DNA of 58,082 nucleotides from Pseudonocardia xinjiangensis (GTDB lineage: Bacteria; Actinomycetota; Actinomycetes; Mycobacteriales; Pseudonocardiaceae), in assembly GCF_012911925.1 (NCBI RefSeq), contig NZ_JAAXKY010000029.1:1-58082 (forward strand), read 5' to 3'. Positions 16,240 to 25,296 of this stretch are shown here, in pieces; the first letter of the stretch is position 1, and each line of letters starts with the position of its first letter. The notes beneath the pieces are model-generated. The model had not been told where the DNA came from and did not search any database. It saw only the letters and a program-made list of their open reading frames with translations. The translations under genes were made by a program, and so were the position numbers.

Positions 16240-17154
16240 ATGCGCGCGATGCACCGCGACCGGATCGACGCCGCCCTCGCCGCGCGGCTGGTCGCCGCGC
16301 AGTTCCCCGAGTGGGCGGACCTCGCGGTCGTCGCGGTCGAGGTGAACGGCTGGGACAACCGCACGTTCCGCCTCGGGGACACCATGACGGTGCGGCTCCC
16401 GAGCGCCGAGGGTTACGTGCAGAGTGTCGCGAAGGAGCACACCTGGCTGCCGCGGCTGGCACCGCACCTGCCGCTCCCGATCCCCGTCCCGCTCGCCCTG
16501 GGCGCCCCGAACGACGAGTACCCGTGGCCGTGGTCGGTCCGCCGCTGGATCGACGGGCACCTCGCCACTCCCGGACGGATCGGCGACCTCGTCGCCTTCG
16601 CCCGGGATCTCACCGGCTTCCTCGTGGCACTGCGGCTCGCCGACGCGGCGGGCGGGCCTGCGGCGGGCGCACACTGCTTCTTCCGGGGCGCCCCGCTCGC
16701 GGTCTACGACGCGGAGACGCGCGAGGCCGTCGAGGCGCTCGGGTCGCGGGTCGACGGTGACGGCGCGACCGGCGCCTGGGACGCCGCCCTCGCCGCGCCC
16801 TGGACCGGGGCGCCGGTCTGGTTCCACGGCGACATCGCGTCCAACAACCTCCTCGTCGACGACGACGGCCGCCTCGCCGCGGTCATCGACTTCGGCACGT
16901 GCGGGGTGGGCGACCCCGCCTGCGACCTGGTCATCACGTGGACGCTCTTCCACGGCGAGAGCCGCGAGACGTTCCGGTCCCTGATGCCTGCCGACGACGC
17001 GATGTGGGCGCGGGCCCGGGGCTGGGCTCTGTGGAAGGCGCTCATCACCATCGACTCCCCGGACGTCACGCCCGCTGTGTCGGCGGAGGCGGCCCGTATC
17101 GCCGACGACGTCATCGCGGAGCACCTGGCGGCCTCGGTGGGCGTCGGTCCCTGA
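16240..17154 (+). CDS. Aminoglycoside phosphotransferase (APH) family kinase
   Basis: 304-residue kinase-like protein with the APH fold: an N-lobe with GWDNRTFRLGD and TVRLPS, the catalytic loop VWFHGDIASNNLLV (Brenner motif, about residue 198) and the metal-binding IDFGTCGVGDPACDL. Members phosphorylate antibiotics, choline, homoserine or other small hydroxyl compounds; the family name does not prove resistance. It is 50 nt downstream of the vgb-like gene on the same strand, so both may be on one transcript. The ATG at 16240 is used, with ATG 16249 an alternative. Confidence 0.88.
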   Translation: MRAMHRDRIDAALAARLVAAQFPEWADLAVVAVEVNGWDNRTFRLGDTMTVRLPSAEGYVQSVAKEHTWLPRLAPHLPLPIPVPLALGAPNDEYPWPWSVRRWIDGHLATPGRIGDLVAFARDLTGFLVALRLADAAGGPAAGAHCFFRGAPLAVYDAETREAVEALGSRVDGDGATGAWDAALAAPWTGAPVWFHGDIASNNLLVDDDGRLAAVIDFGTCGVGDPACDLVITWTLFHGESRETFRSLMPADDAMWARARGWALWKALITIDSPDVTPAVSAEAARIADDVIAEHLAASVGVGP

Positions 17155-17162
17155 TCTCCAGT

Positions 17163-17177
17163 TACCCCCCAGGGGTA
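17163..17177. promoter_or_regulatory. CsoR-type copper operator candidate
   Basis: TACCCC (17163-17168), CCA, GGGGTA (17172-17177): a perfect 6-bp dyad with a 3-nt spacer. This G/C-run palindrome with TA ends is the known form of operators bound by CsoR-family copper repressors. It lies about 180 nt upstream of the secreted copper protein and copA-like genes. A second partial site, GATAC-N9-GTATC, is at 17246-17264. Confidence 0.65.
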
Positions 17178-17268
17178 CTGCTCCGTTCGACTGATCTTCC
17201 TCGTGCGCTCCCACCCGCGGTGCTAACGTCCCGTTCGCAGATACGGATACCCCCTACCTGTATCTGAC

Positions 17269-17281
17269 GAGAGGACCTCTC
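17269..17281. promoter_or_regulatory. 13-nt palindrome in the copper-locus leader, with a 5-codon ORF
   Basis: GAGAGGACCTCTC is a perfect dyad around one A. Three nucleotides later, at 17284-17301, an ATG opens a five-codon reading frame (MSENT, stop TGA). Whether this is a leader peptide or a chance remnant cannot be told from sequence. Confidence 0.4.
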
Positions 17282-17353
17282 TGATGAGCGAGAACACCTG
17301 ACGCGCCGCCCACCGGCCGCCGACAGCAGCGCTCGACCAGGACGGACAAGGAC

Positions 17354-18283
17354 ATGAACACCACTGCGAAACTCGCCGCGTACGGCGCGGCGCTCGCCCT
17401 GCTCGTGGGCGTCGGATACGCCGCCGGAAGCGCCGTCGGCCCCCGCTCCGTCGCCGCTGCCGGCTCCGGCGCGTCCGGCGCGGCACCCTCCCCGGCCGCG
17501 GACATCGTCGTGGCGGCCGCGCCGGATCTGCCCGGCGGGCTGGCGTCGAGCAGGGACGGCTACACCCTCACGCCCACCGACCCGAGGCTCACCCCCGCAA
17601 CCCCCACCGAGTTCGCCTTCCGCATCAGCGGGCCGGACGGGAGGCCCGTCACCGCGTTCGACGTCGAGCACGACAAGCGGATGCATCTGATCGTCGTGCG
17701 CCGCGACACCGCCGCCTACCAGCACGTCCACCCCGAGATGGGAGCCGACGGCACGTGGCGGGTGGCGCTGACCCTCCCGGCGGCGGGCTCCTACCGCGCG
17801 TTCGCCGACTTCACCCCCACCGGCGCGGACGCCACCACATTGGGCGTCGACCTGGTCGCCGCAGGCGCCTTCGAGCCCGTCACGCACGCAGCGAGCCGGA
17901 CGGCCCTGGTCGACGGGTACACCGTCGAGCTGACCGGCGAGCTCGTGCCAGGACAGGACTCGCCGGTGACACTGACGGTCAGCAAGGACGGCACCCCGGT
18001 CACCGACCTGCAGCCCTACCTGGGCGCCTACGGGCACCTGGTCGCGCTGCGCGAGGGCGACCTCGCCTACCTGCACGTCCATCCCGACGGCACCCCCGGG
18101 GACGGCCGCACCGCCGCGGGACCGCAGATCTCGTTCCTCGCCGCGGTCCCCAGCGCGGGCACCTACCGGCTGTTCCTGGACTTCCGGCACGGCGACGTCG
18201 TCCGCACCGCGGAGTTCACGGTGCCGACCGGCGCCGCGGTCGCGGACGTCGAACCGCCGGCCGGTCACAGCGACGGCCACTGA
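17354..18283 (+). CDS. Secreted His-rich, probable copper-binding protein
   Basis: 309 residues with an N-terminal signal or anchor ([19 protein letters not shown]). The mature part has two beta-sandwich-like halves, each with an LxHVHP-type motif (YQHVHPEMG about residue 117 and YLHVHPDGT about residue 238), plus MHLIVV. No cysteines are used; His and Met are the likely ligands. AAGGA lies 5 nt before the ATG. It ends 2 nt before the copper ATPase start, so the two are translationally coupled; together with the CsoR-type operator this supports a role in periplasmic-side copper handling. Confidence 0.8.
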   Translation: MNTTAKLAAYGAALALLVGVGYAAGSAVGPRSVAAAGSGASGAAPSPAADIVVAAAPDLPGGLASSRDGYTLTPTDPRLTPATPTEFAFRISGPDGRPVTAFDVEHDKRMHLIVVRRDTAAYQHVHPEMGADGTWRVALTLPAAGSYRAFADFTPTGADATTLGVDLVAAGAFEPVTHAASRTALVDGYTVELTGELVPGQDSPVTLTVSKDGTPVTDLQPYLGAYGHLVALREGDLAYLHVHPDGTPGDGRTAAGPQISFLAAVPSAGTYRLFLDFRHGDVVRTAEFTVPTGAAVADVEPPAGHSDGH

Positions 18284-18285
18284 TC

Positions 18286-20679
18286 ATGAAAGGCGCAGCC
18301 GGATCGATGACCATCACCACGGCGCCCGCGGACGCCCCCACCACCACCACCGACATCGAGCTCACCATCGGCGGCATGACCTGCGCGTCCTGCGCGAACC
18401 GGATCGAACGGAAGCTGAACAAGCTCGACGGGGTCACCGCCACGGTCAACTACGCCACCGAGAAGGCCAGGGTCACCGCACCGGCCGGCGTCGCACCGGC
18501 GGTGCTCGTCGCCCAGGTGGAGGCTGCCGGCTACACGGCCACCCTGCCCGCACCTCCCGCGGCCACCGGCAGCTCACCCGGGCCCGAGGAGCCGGACGCG
18601 ACGCTGCCGTTGCGGCACCGCCTGCTCACCAGCGCCGCGCTCGCGGTGCCGGTGATCGCCATGGCGATGGTCCCCGCTCTGCAGTTCACCTACTGGCAGT
18701 GGATCTCGCTGGTGCTCGCCGCACCGGTGGTGACCTGGGCGGCCTGGCCGTTCCATCGGGCGGCCTGGGTGAACCTGCGCCACGGCACCGCGACCATGGA
18801 CACCCTGGTGTCGATCGGGGTGCTCGCGGCGTTCCTCTGGTCGCTCTACGCCCTGCTGTTCGGCACCGCAGGCGTGCCCGGCATGACCCATCCGTTCGAG
18901 CTGACGGTCGCCCGTGGCGACGGCGCCGGGAACATCTACCTCGAGGTCGCCGCCGGCGTCACCACGTTCATCCTGGCCGGGCGCTACTTCGAGGCGCGAT
19001 CCAAGCGCCGCGCCGGCGCCGCCCTACGCGCGCTGCTCGAACTGGGCGCCAAGGAGGTCACCGTCCTGCGGGACGGCGCCGAGATCCGGGTCCCGGCCGA
19101 CCAGCTCGCCGTCGGCGACCGGTTCGTCGTCCGTCCCGGCGAGAAGATCGCCACCGACGGCGTCGTGGAGGCCGGAGCGTCGGCCGTCGACGCCTCGATG
19201 CTCACCGGGGAGTCGGTGCCGGTCGAGGTCGGGCGCGGCGACACGGTGGTCGGAGCCACCGTGAACGCCGCGGGCCGGCTGGTCGTGCGGGCCACCCGGG
19301 TCGGGTCCGACACCCAGCTCGCCCGGATGGCCGGGCTGGTCGAGGACGCCCAGAACGGCAAGGCGCCGGTGCAGCGGCTCGCCGACCGGATCTCCGGGGT
19401 GTTCGTCCCGATCGTCATCGCACTGGCCGCGGCCACCTTCGGGTTCTGGCTCGGCACGGGCGGTGGGGCCGCCGCAGCCTTCACCGCGGCGGTGGCCGTG
19501 CTGATCATCGCCTGCCCGTGCGCGCTGGGCCTGGCGACACCGACCGCGCTGCTGGTGGGCACGGGGCGGGGCGCACAGCTGGGCATCCTGATCAAGGGTC
19601 CCGAGGTGCTGGAGTCCACCCGCCGGGTCGACACCGTCGTGCTCGACAAGACCGGCACCGTCACGACAGGGCAGATGAGCCTCGTCGCGGTGACCATGGC
19701 CGAGCCGGCCGCGGCCGGTGCCGACGGCATCGACGAGGACGGCGTGCTGCGGCTGGCCGGTGCGCTCGAGAACGCCTCGGAGCACCCGGTCGCCGCCGCG
19801 GTCGCCCGCGGCGCCACCGAACGCGTCGGCGCCCTGCCGGAGGTCGAGGAGTTCGCCAACCACGAAGGCCTCGGCGTCCAGGGCGTGGTCGAGGGCCACG
19901 CGGTGCTGGTCGGGCGCCCGGAGCTGCTGGAGCAGTGGAGCCAACCCCTGCCCGACGGTCTCGCCGCGGCGAAGGCCGCGGCCGAGGCACAGGGCCGCAC
20001 CGCGATCGCCGTTGCCGTCGACGGCACCCCCCGGGCCGTGCTGGTGGTCGCCGACACCGTCAAGCCCACCTCGGCGCAGGCCGTCGCCCGGTTCCGGGCG
20101 CTCGGCCTCACCCCCGTGCTGCTCACGGGCGACAACACGGCCGTGGCGCACGCGGTCGCCGCCGAGGTCGGCATCGACCCCGGCCCCGACACCGTGATCG
20201 CCGGGGTCCTGCCGGCCGACAAGGTCGAGGTGATCACGCGGCTGCAGGAGCAGGGCAAGGTCGTGGCGATGGTCGGTGACGGCGTGAACGACGCCGCCGC
20301 GCTCGCCCAGGCCGACCTCGGCATGGCCATGGGCACCGGCGCCGACGTCGCGATCGAGGCGGGCGACATCACCCTGGTGCGCGGCGACCTCCGCGCCGCC
20401 GCCGACGCGATCCGGCTGTCCCGGCGCACCCTGACCACGATCAGAGGCAACCTGTTCTGGGCCTTCGCCTACAACGTCGCCGCACTGCCCCTCGCCGCCG
20501 CCGGGTTGCTCAACCCGATGCTGGCCGGCGCCGCGATGGCGTTCAGCTCCGCCTTCGTCGTGGGCAACAGCCTGCGGCTGCGCGGGTTCACCTCCCGGGC
20601 GGACGATCAGCCGGCGGCGGCCAGCAGGTCCTCGGACACGGTCCACAGGCGCTCGGCGTTGGCCGCGTCGAGGGCGTAA
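18286..20679 (+). CDS. copA: Copper-translocating P1B-type ATPase (CopA-like)
   Basis: 797-residue heavy-metal efflux ATPase. Domain order: N-terminal heavy-metal-associated domain with GGMTCASC (about residues 29-36), membrane helices, actuator domain with MLTGESVP, the ion-channel CPC motif (IIACPCALG, about residue 408), phosphorylation loop DKTGT (about 453), the SEHPVAAAV motif, and the hinge [12 protein letters not shown] (about 663). These mark a Cu(+)/Ag(+) exporter. The ATG 18286 couples to the upstream stop; ATG 18307 is possible. Homology ends near LRLRGF; the last 30 residues run 73 nt antisense into the convergent SDR gene and are unlikely to be functional. Confidence 0.95.
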   Translation: MKGAAGSMTITTAPADAPTTTTDIELTIGGMTCASCANRIERKLNKLDGVTATVNYATEKARVTAPAGVAPAVLVAQVEAAGYTATLPAPPAATGSSPGPEEPDATLPLRHRLLTSAALAVPVIAMAMVPALQFTYWQWISLVLAAPVVTWAAWPFHRAAWVNLRHGTATMDTLVSIGVLAAFLWSLYALLFGTAGVPGMTHPFELTVARGDGAGNIYLEVAAGVTTFILAGRYFEARSKRRAGAALRALLELGAKEVTVLRDGAEIRVPADQLAVGDRFVVRPGEKIATDGVVEAGASAVDASMLTGESVPVEVGRGDTVVGATVNAAGRLVVRATRVGSDTQLARMAGLVEDAQNGKAPVQRLADRISGVFVPIVIALAAATFGFWLGTGGGAAAAFTAAVAVLIIACPCALGLATPTALLVGTGRGAQLGILIKGPEVLESTRRVDTVVLDKTGTVTTGQMSLVAVTMAEPAAAGADGIDEDGVLRLAGALENASEHPVAAAVARGATERVGALPEVEEFANHEGLGVQGVVEGHAVLVGRPELLEQWSQPLPDGLAAAKAAAEAQGRTAIAVAVDGTPRAVLVVADTVKPTSAQAVARFRALGLTPVLLTGDNTAVAHAVAAEVGIDPGPDTVIAGVLPADKVEVITRLQEQGKVVAMVGDGVNDAAALAQADLGMAMGTGADVAIEAGDITLVRGDLRAAADAIRLSRRTLTTIRGNLFWAFAYNVAALPLAAAGLLNPMLAGAAMAFSSAFVVGNSLRLRGFTSRADDQPAAASRSSDTVHRRSALAASRA

Positions 20680-21536
20680 CGGGCCACGCCGTGCAGGCCT
20701 CCGCTGCGTCGGTCGACGACCTCGGTCTCGTTGCAGTCGACGAAGTAGCGTCCGCCGACGCCGTCGAGCAGCGGCGACACGGCGAGCAGGACCGAGGTCG
20801 CCGCCCCCTGCTCCACCGACTTGATCAGCTCGGGCGGGACCCTCCCGCTGCCGCGACCGCCGGTGTGGCGCTGCAGGTTGGTGTAGACCGCACCGGGCAT
20901 GAGGGCGTTCGCCGTGATCCCGTCGGGCCCCCAACGCCGGGTCGCCTCCACCGCGAACAGGACGTTCGCCGTCTTGGACTGGCCGTAGGCCGCCCACGGG
21001 TCGTAGGGACGGAAGGAGAAGTGCAGGTCGTCGAAGACCACCGGGGACGCCTGGTGACCGGACGAGCTGACCACCACGATCCGCGCGGAGCCGTCGGCTG
21101 CCAGCGCGGTGTGCAGGCCGACGGCCAGGCCGAAGTGCCCCAGGTGGTTCGTGGCGAACTGCAGCTCCCAGCCCTGTCGGGTGCGTCCCTCGGGGCTCGC
21201 CATGACCCCGGCGTTGTTCACGAGCACGTGCAGCGGACCGTCCCAGGAGGACGCGAACGCGGCAACCGACGCCGGGTCCGCGAGATCCAGCGGTAGGACG
21301 TGCAACGCCCGGTTCCCGGTGGTCGCGGCGATGTCCTTGACGGTCCGTTCCCCCGCCGCGACGTCGCGGACCGCCAGGACGACCTCGGCGCCGGTGGCGG
21401 CCAGTGCGCGCGCCGTCTCCACGCCGATCCCCGACGATGCGCCGGTGACCACGGCACGGCGGCCGGTCAGGTCGACGCCCGCCGCGACCTCGGCGGCGGT
21501 GCTGGCAAATCCGAACGGGGTCGCGATGGGACTCAC
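20607..21536 (-). CDS. Short-chain dehydrogenase/reductase
   Basis: 309-residue NAD(P)-dependent oxidoreductase of the retinol-dehydrogenase-like SDR branch. Rossmann motif TGASSGIG (about residues 28-35), LDLADP, NNAGVM, catalytic serine in VVSSSGH, and the YGQSK (Y-x3-K) pair. The GTG at 21536 is selected because AAGGAG sits 8 nt upstream; longer in-frame extension to 21884 overlaps the next gene. It may be co-transcribed with the upstream SDR (27-nt gap). The substrate is unknown. Confidence 0.9.
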   Translation of the reverse strand: MSPIATPFGFASTAAEVAAGVDLTGRRAVVTGASSGIGVETARALAATGAEVVLAVRDVAAGERTVKDIAATTGNRALHVLPLDLADPASVAAFASSWDGPLHVLVNNAGVMASPEGRTRQGWELQFATNHLGHFGLAVGLHTALAADGSARIVVVSSSGHQASPVVFDDLHFSFRPYDPWAAYGQSKTANVLFAVEATRRWGPDGITANALMPGAVYTNLQRHTGGRGSGRVPPELIKSVEQGAATSVLLAVSPLLDGVGGRYFVDCNETEVVDRRSGGLHGVARYALDAANAERLWTVSEDLLAAAG

Positions 21537-21562
21537 GATCGGCACTCCTTCGAGATAACGTG

Positions 21563-22450
21563 TCAGTGGTTGAGCAACTCGTCCTGCGACCGCGGAGGGG
21601 TTCCGCCGTGCCACGGCAGCACCCGGCCGAACCGGACCAGCTCGCCGTAGGTGGCGGGATCGAGTGCGTCGGACAGCACCAGGTCGAGCACGGCCCCGGC
21701 CGCCTCCGAGGGGGTCTGGGCCCGGCTGAAGTCGTCGAACCACGGCCGGGAGGTGGGCGTGTCCACGAGCCCCGGACAGACGGCCGCGACGAGCGTGCCG
21801 TCGCACAGATCGGCTGCCCGACGCTCCGCTGCAACCGCCCGCACGGCCGCGACCTGGGCCACCTTGGACGGCACGTTGAGCCACCGTGGCCAGCCCTGCG
21901 CCTCGGCCGTGCCGGCGTGGACGGCCGCGCGCCAGGACTCGACGACCTGCTCGACCTCGTCCAGGGTGGCGCCGTCGAACAGGGGGTGGAGCCGGGGGTC
22001 GAGATGGCCGAGCGTGCCCAGCGAGCTGGCCACCACGATCAGCCGTCCGCCGGGTCGCAGCACCGGGCCGAAGGAGCGCAGGACCGCATGGGTGCCGCCG
22101 TTGGCGACGCCGATGGCCTCGTCGGCCTGCTCGGACTGGGGCCGGTCCGGGGTGACCCGGGCGACCGCGTTGGAGATCACGATGTCCACTCCGCCGTAGC
22201 GCTCGTCGAGCTCGGCAGCCATCCGGGCCACGGCGTCGGCGTCGCTGACGTCGAGCACCCTGTCTTCGACACGGCTCCTCGTGCCGGCCGCCGCGGCGAC
22301 GCGCAAGGTGGCGTCCGCGACGCGTCCGGCATTGCGCCCGGTGAGCAGCACCAGGTCGTCCGGGCCCATCCGGGCCCCCAGCCCCTCGACGAGCGCGAAG
22401 CCGAGTCCTTGGTTCGCCCCGGTGACCAGTGCGATGCGTGGCGTTGTCAC
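21563..22450 (-). CDS. Carbonyl-reductase-like SDR
   Basis: About 295 residues. Cofactor motif TGANQGLG near the N-terminus, LDVSDAD, ISNAV in place of NNAG, SS in VVASSLG, and an atypical active site: the usual Y-x3-K is represented by VPSKVAQ, so the catalytic tyrosine is not evident and activity should not be assumed. The GTG at 22450 begins just before TTPRIALVTGANQG; upstream sequence to 22501 overlaps the promoter region. Divergent from the LysR gene. Confidence 0.83.
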   Translation of the reverse strand: MTTPRIALVTGANQGLGFALVEGLGARMGPDDLVLLTGRNAGRVADATLRVAAAAGTRSRVEDRVLDVSDADAVARMAAELDERYGGVDIVISNAVARVTPDRPQSEQADEAIGVANGGTHAVLRSFGPVLRPGGRLIVVASSLGTLGHLDPRLHPLFDGATLDEVEQVVESWRAAVHAGTAEAQGWPRWLNVPSKVAQVAAVRAVAAERRAADLCDGTLVAAVCPGLVDTPTSRPWFDDFSRAQTPSEAAGAVLDLVLSDALDPATYGELVRFGRVLPWHGGTPPRSQDELLNH

Positions 22451-22521
22451 GTCCCCCACGCTAGGCAGGCCCGAGCCATGCGACCAACGAAAGTTGAGCA
22501 CATCTGGTATGCGTGGACGTC
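22451..22521. promoter_or_regulatory. Divergent promoter region, SDR / LysR
   Basis: About 70 nt between divergent genes, the usual place for a LysR protein to bind and control itself and the neighbouring SDR genes. I could not pick out a decisive T-N11-A site. Confidence 0.4.
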
Positions 22522-23445
22522 ATGGACTTCACGGATGTCTCGCTGGTCGCGCTGCGGGTCTTCCGTGAGGTCGCCGAACGCCGCACGCTCACCGCAGCCG
22601 CGGCGGCACTCGGTTACACCCAGTCCGCCGTGTCCCGGCAGATCGCCACGCTCGAACGCGCGGCGGGCAGCCCGTTGCTCGAGCGGCGCCACGACGGGGT
22701 GCGGCTGACCCCCGCCGGGCACGTCGTGCTGCGCCGGGCCGCGACCGTGCTCGACGAGATCGACGCCACGGCGCGTGAGCTCGCGGGCCTGCCCACCGAG
22801 GTGGGCACGGTCCGGCTGGGCTGGTTCACCAGTGCCGGCGCCCTCCTGGTGCCCCGGGCGCTGGCCGCGCTGCGCCGGACCCACCCCGCCGTCACCGTGC
22901 ACTCCCGGGAGGGCAGCACACCCGCACTGGTCCGCGCGCTGCGAGCCGGCACCGTCGATCTCGCGGTGGTGGCGTCGCTGCCGCCGTTCCGGCCGCCCGA
23001 CACCGAGACACCTTCGCTGGAACTGGAGGTGCTCGCCGAACGCAGCCTGCACGTCGCGGTGCCCGCCACCCATCCGCTCGCCGCAGCCGACTCGGTGGAC
23101 GTCGCCGACCTGCGCGGTCAGCGTTGGATCGCCACCCCGTCCACTGTGGAAGAGGGCCGGCTGGGGGTCTGGCCCGGGCTGGACGAACGACCCGAGATCG
23201 CCCACACCGCCCGTGACTGGCTGGCCAAGCTGCATCTCGTCGCCGCCGGATGCGGGCTGACCACGGTGCCCGGCTCACTCGCGGCGACGGTGCCACCCGG
23301 AGTACGCGTCCTCACGGTGCGCGGCGGCTCGCAGGAACAGCGGCGCATCCTCCTGGCGCGGCTCCCGCGCCCGCTGTCCGAGCCGGCCGCCCGCCTCGCC
23401 GACGCCCTGCGCGCCGCGGCAGCCGTCGCCGGCCCGTCGCACTAG
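22522..23445 (+). CDS. LysR-family transcriptional regulator
   Basis: 307 residues: an N-terminal winged HTH (FREVAERRTLTAAAAALGYTQSAVSRQIATLE) followed by a type-2 periplasmic-binding fold for the effector (VRLGWFTSAGALLVPRALAALR, LHVAVPATHPLA). ATG 22522 is used; GTG 22513 is equally in frame. The divergent arrangement with two SDR genes makes them the likely targets. Confidence 0.9.
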   Translation: MDFTDVSLVALRVFREVAERRTLTAAAAALGYTQSAVSRQIATLERAAGSPLLERRHDGVRLTPAGHVVLRRAATVLDEIDATARELAGLPTEVGTVRLGWFTSAGALLVPRALAALRRTHPAVTVHSREGSTPALVRALRAGTVDLAVVASLPPFRPPDTETPSLELEVLAERSLHVAVPATHPLAAADSVDVADLRGQRWIATPSTVEEGRLGVWPGLDERPEIAHTARDWLAKLHLVAAGCGLTTVPGSLAATVPPGVRVLTVRGGSQEQRRILLARLPRPLSEPAARLADALRAAAAVAGPSH

Positions 23446-23453
23446 TGCGGTGG

Positions 23454-24314
23454 TCACAGCGGGTGTCCTGCCAGGAACCCCGACACCAGCGAGGTGAACT
23501 CCTCGGTGCGCTCCCACACGAGGCCATGGCTGGAGCCGGGTCCGGTCAGCAGTTCGAAGCGCGCGCCAGGAATGCGGTCGCTCACGGCGCGGCCGGAACG
23601 GGCCGGGGTCAGCAGATCCTGCTTCCCGGAGATCACCAGGGTCGGGACCCCGATCGCCCCCAGGCGGTCCAGGGCATCGTGCGCGCCGTCGGCGTCCCAC
23701 TGCTCGACCATCGCCGACATCTGCGACCCGGTGCTCGGGAACATGGTGTCGAGCTGGGCCGTGACCGGTACGAAACGCCCGGACACGAGCAGTTCCGGGG
23801 AGAACACGATGCGCAGGGCGACGAGGCCGGCGGCCCGGTCGCCGGTGCGCCAGGGATGGGACAACCCGGTGAACACGGCGTGCTGGAACTGGTCGGTCCG
23901 CCCCCAGGTGCAGGCCAGTACCAGCGACGCGACACGTGCAGGGTGGCTGAGGGCGAACTCCTGGGCGACGGCACTGCCCAAGGACCAGCCGATGAGGTGT
24001 GCGCGGTCCACCGACAGGGCGTCGAGCAGCTCGGCGAGGTCGTCGGCGAGAGATCGCACGCCGATCGGCCCGGAGCCGCGCCCGGACTCGCCGATGCCGC
24101 GGTGGTTGTAGCTGATCACCTTGAACCGCGGGCACAGTGCGGGTAGCAACGGCGCCCACATCCAGTGGTGCTGCCCGGTGCCGCAGATGAGGACCACCGG
24201 CTCGCCCTGACCGATCTCGGCGACCTGCAGGCTCACATCGTTACCGAGCGCGACCATCTTCTCGCCGATCGTGCGGCCGTTCTCCCTCGTGGAATCCACA
24301 GTTAGATTATGCAT
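23454..24314 (-). CDS. Alpha/beta hydrolase
   Basis: About 286-residue alpha/beta-hydrolase-fold enzyme. Oxyanion region VVLICGTGQ, nucleophile elbow GWSLGSA (Ser about residue 111), acid in SGKQDLLTP, and histidine in GSSHGLV near the end. Substrate unknown. The start is uncertain: ATG 24314 lacks a Shine-Dalgarno, while ATG about 24257 (MVALGNDVSL) has GGCGAGAAG upstream and matches the usual beginning of the family. Ends 8 nt from the convergent LysR gene. Confidence 0.85.
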   Translation of the reverse strand: MHNLTVDSTRENGRTIGEKMVALGNDVSLQVAEIGQGEPVVLICGTGQHHWMWAPLLPALCPRFKVISYNHRGIGESGRGSGPIGVRSLADDLAELLDALSVDRAHLIGWSLGSAVAQEFALSHPARVASLVLACTWGRTDQFQHAVFTGLSHPWRTGDRAAGLVALRIVFSPELLVSGRFVPVTAQLDTMFPSTGSQMSAMVEQWDADGAHDALDRLGAIGVPTLVISGKQDLLTPARSGRAVSDRIPGARFELLTGPGSSHGLVWERTEEFTSLVSGFLAGHPL

Positions 24315-24330
24315 ACAATCCAAACTGCAG
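24301..24330. promoter_or_regulatory. AT-rich operator-like element between divergent hydrolases
   Basis: GATT....AATC flanks with a central ATGCAT (24305-24320) form an imperfect dyad in an AT-rich patch that is unusual for this genome. It lies between two divergent hydrolase genes and could be a promoter or a repressor site. Weak evidence. Confidence 0.35.
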
Positions 24331-24375
24331 GGCCGTCTCGCGCCCCGGGGACCGGTGTCGGGCAGACTGCGCCGG

Positions 24376-25182
24376 GTGGCCACAGCGGTGCGCGTCGTCA
24401 TCGCGCTGGTGGTCCTCGCCGTCGTGACGGCCACGCTGGCGTGGGCGTTCCAGAGACGGTTGGTCTACCTGCCGTCGGGAGCGCCGGGAACGCCGCCCGA
24501 GCAGTTGCTCGACGGCGGATCCACCGTGCGGGTGCACACCGAGGACGGGCTCGAGCTCGCCGCCTGGTACGCGCCCGCGACCGCTCTTGCCACCGGCACC
24601 ACCGTGCTGGTCCTCCCCGGCAACGCCGGCTCGCGGGCCGTTCGCGTCCCGCTCGCCCGCGCACTGAGCGCCTCGGGGTTCGACGTGCTCCTGCTCGACT
24701 ACCGGGGCTACGGCGGCAATCCCGGTTCAGCCACGGAGGAGGGCCTCGCGGCCGACGCGCGGGCCGCGCACCGGCACCTCGTCACCGAGCGCGGGGTGGA
24801 CCCTGTGCGGCTGGTGCTGTTCGGGGAGAGCCTCGGCGCAGCCGTCGCCACCCGGCTCGCGGTCGAGCGTCCTGTCGGCGGGCTGGTGCTGCGCAGCCCG
24901 TTCACCTCGCTGGCCGACATGGCGGCGGTCCACTACCCGTTCCTGCCCGCCCGGGCACTGCTGCGCGACCGCTTTCCGGTCCGGGAGACCGTCCGGTCGG
25001 TGACCGTGCCGACCATCGTGGTCGCCGGCGGAGCCGACGAGATCGTGCCGACGGCACAGAGCCGCGCCGTCGCCGACGCCGCGGGCGCCCCGTACGTCGA
25101 GGTACCGGAAGCGCGGCACAACGACTCCGAACTGGGGCACGGGCCACAGGTCGTCGACGCCGTCCGGCAGGTCAGCGGCTAG
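24376..25182 (+). CDS. Membrane-anchored alpha/beta hydrolase (BEM46/YfhR-like)
   Basis: About 268 residues: one N-terminal membrane segment (VVIALVVLAVVTATLAWAF), then RLVYLPSG and a serine-hydrolase domain with VLVLPGNAGS, DYRGYGGNPG, nucleophile GESLGA (Ser about residue 155), GGADEIVP and ARHND. This is the BEM46/FrsA-like pattern. The GTG start at 24376 is tentative; GTG 24355 is possible. Its stop codon TAG lies inside the GCTAGG that bounds the downstream mobile element, so insertion may have set the present C-terminus. Confidence 0.83.
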   Translation: MATAVRVVIALVVLAVVTATLAWAFQRRLVYLPSGAPGTPPEQLLDGGSTVRVHTEDGLELAAWYAPATALATGTTVLVLPGNAGSRAVRVPLARALSASGFDVLLLDYRGYGGNPGSATEEGLAADARAAHRHLVTERGVDPVRLVLFGESLGAAVATRLAVERPVGGLVLRSPFTSLADMAAVHYPFLPARALLRDRFPVRETVRSVTVPTIVVAGGADEIVPTAQSRAVADAAGAPYVEVPEARHNDSELGHGPQVVDAVRQVSG

Positions 25183-25183
25183 G
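25178..25183 (+). repeat. Target-site duplication, left copy (GCTAGG)
   Basis: GCTAGG immediately before the left inverted repeat. An identical GCTAGG follows the right inverted repeat at 26889-26894. IS481 is known to use NCTAGN targets. Confidence 0.7.
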
Positions 25184-25208
25184 TGTAGTGCCCGTGTGCG
25201 TTGTTGAC
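25184..25208 (+). repeat. Left terminal inverted repeat of an IS481-like element
   Basis: Begins TGTAGTGCCC and ends GTTGTTGAC. It matches the reverse complement of 26864-26888 at 20 of 25 positions by direct comparison. Confidence 0.72.
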
Positions 25209-25296
25209 GGCGTGTCGGCCTGAGGACATGTGTCCCCCCATGTCCCCCCAGCGATCACAGAGGCTCTGCCGACCGCGCCCCTCTGTGCGCCCCCCG

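Noticed and set aside
16240..17154. Possible true aminoglycoside-resistance gene
   Set aside because: The APH fold is certain, but the family includes many kinases without resistance activity, so no resistance gene symbol was given.
17755..18285. Upstream extension of the copA reading frame
   Set aside because: The frame is open but overlaps the whole secreted copper protein in another frame; the HMA domain starts only after 18286.
25218..25245. Short repeat ATGTGTCCCCCCATGTCCCCCCA inside the mobile element
   Set aside because: Only two units, each about ten nucleotides; too short to call a satellite or regulatory array.
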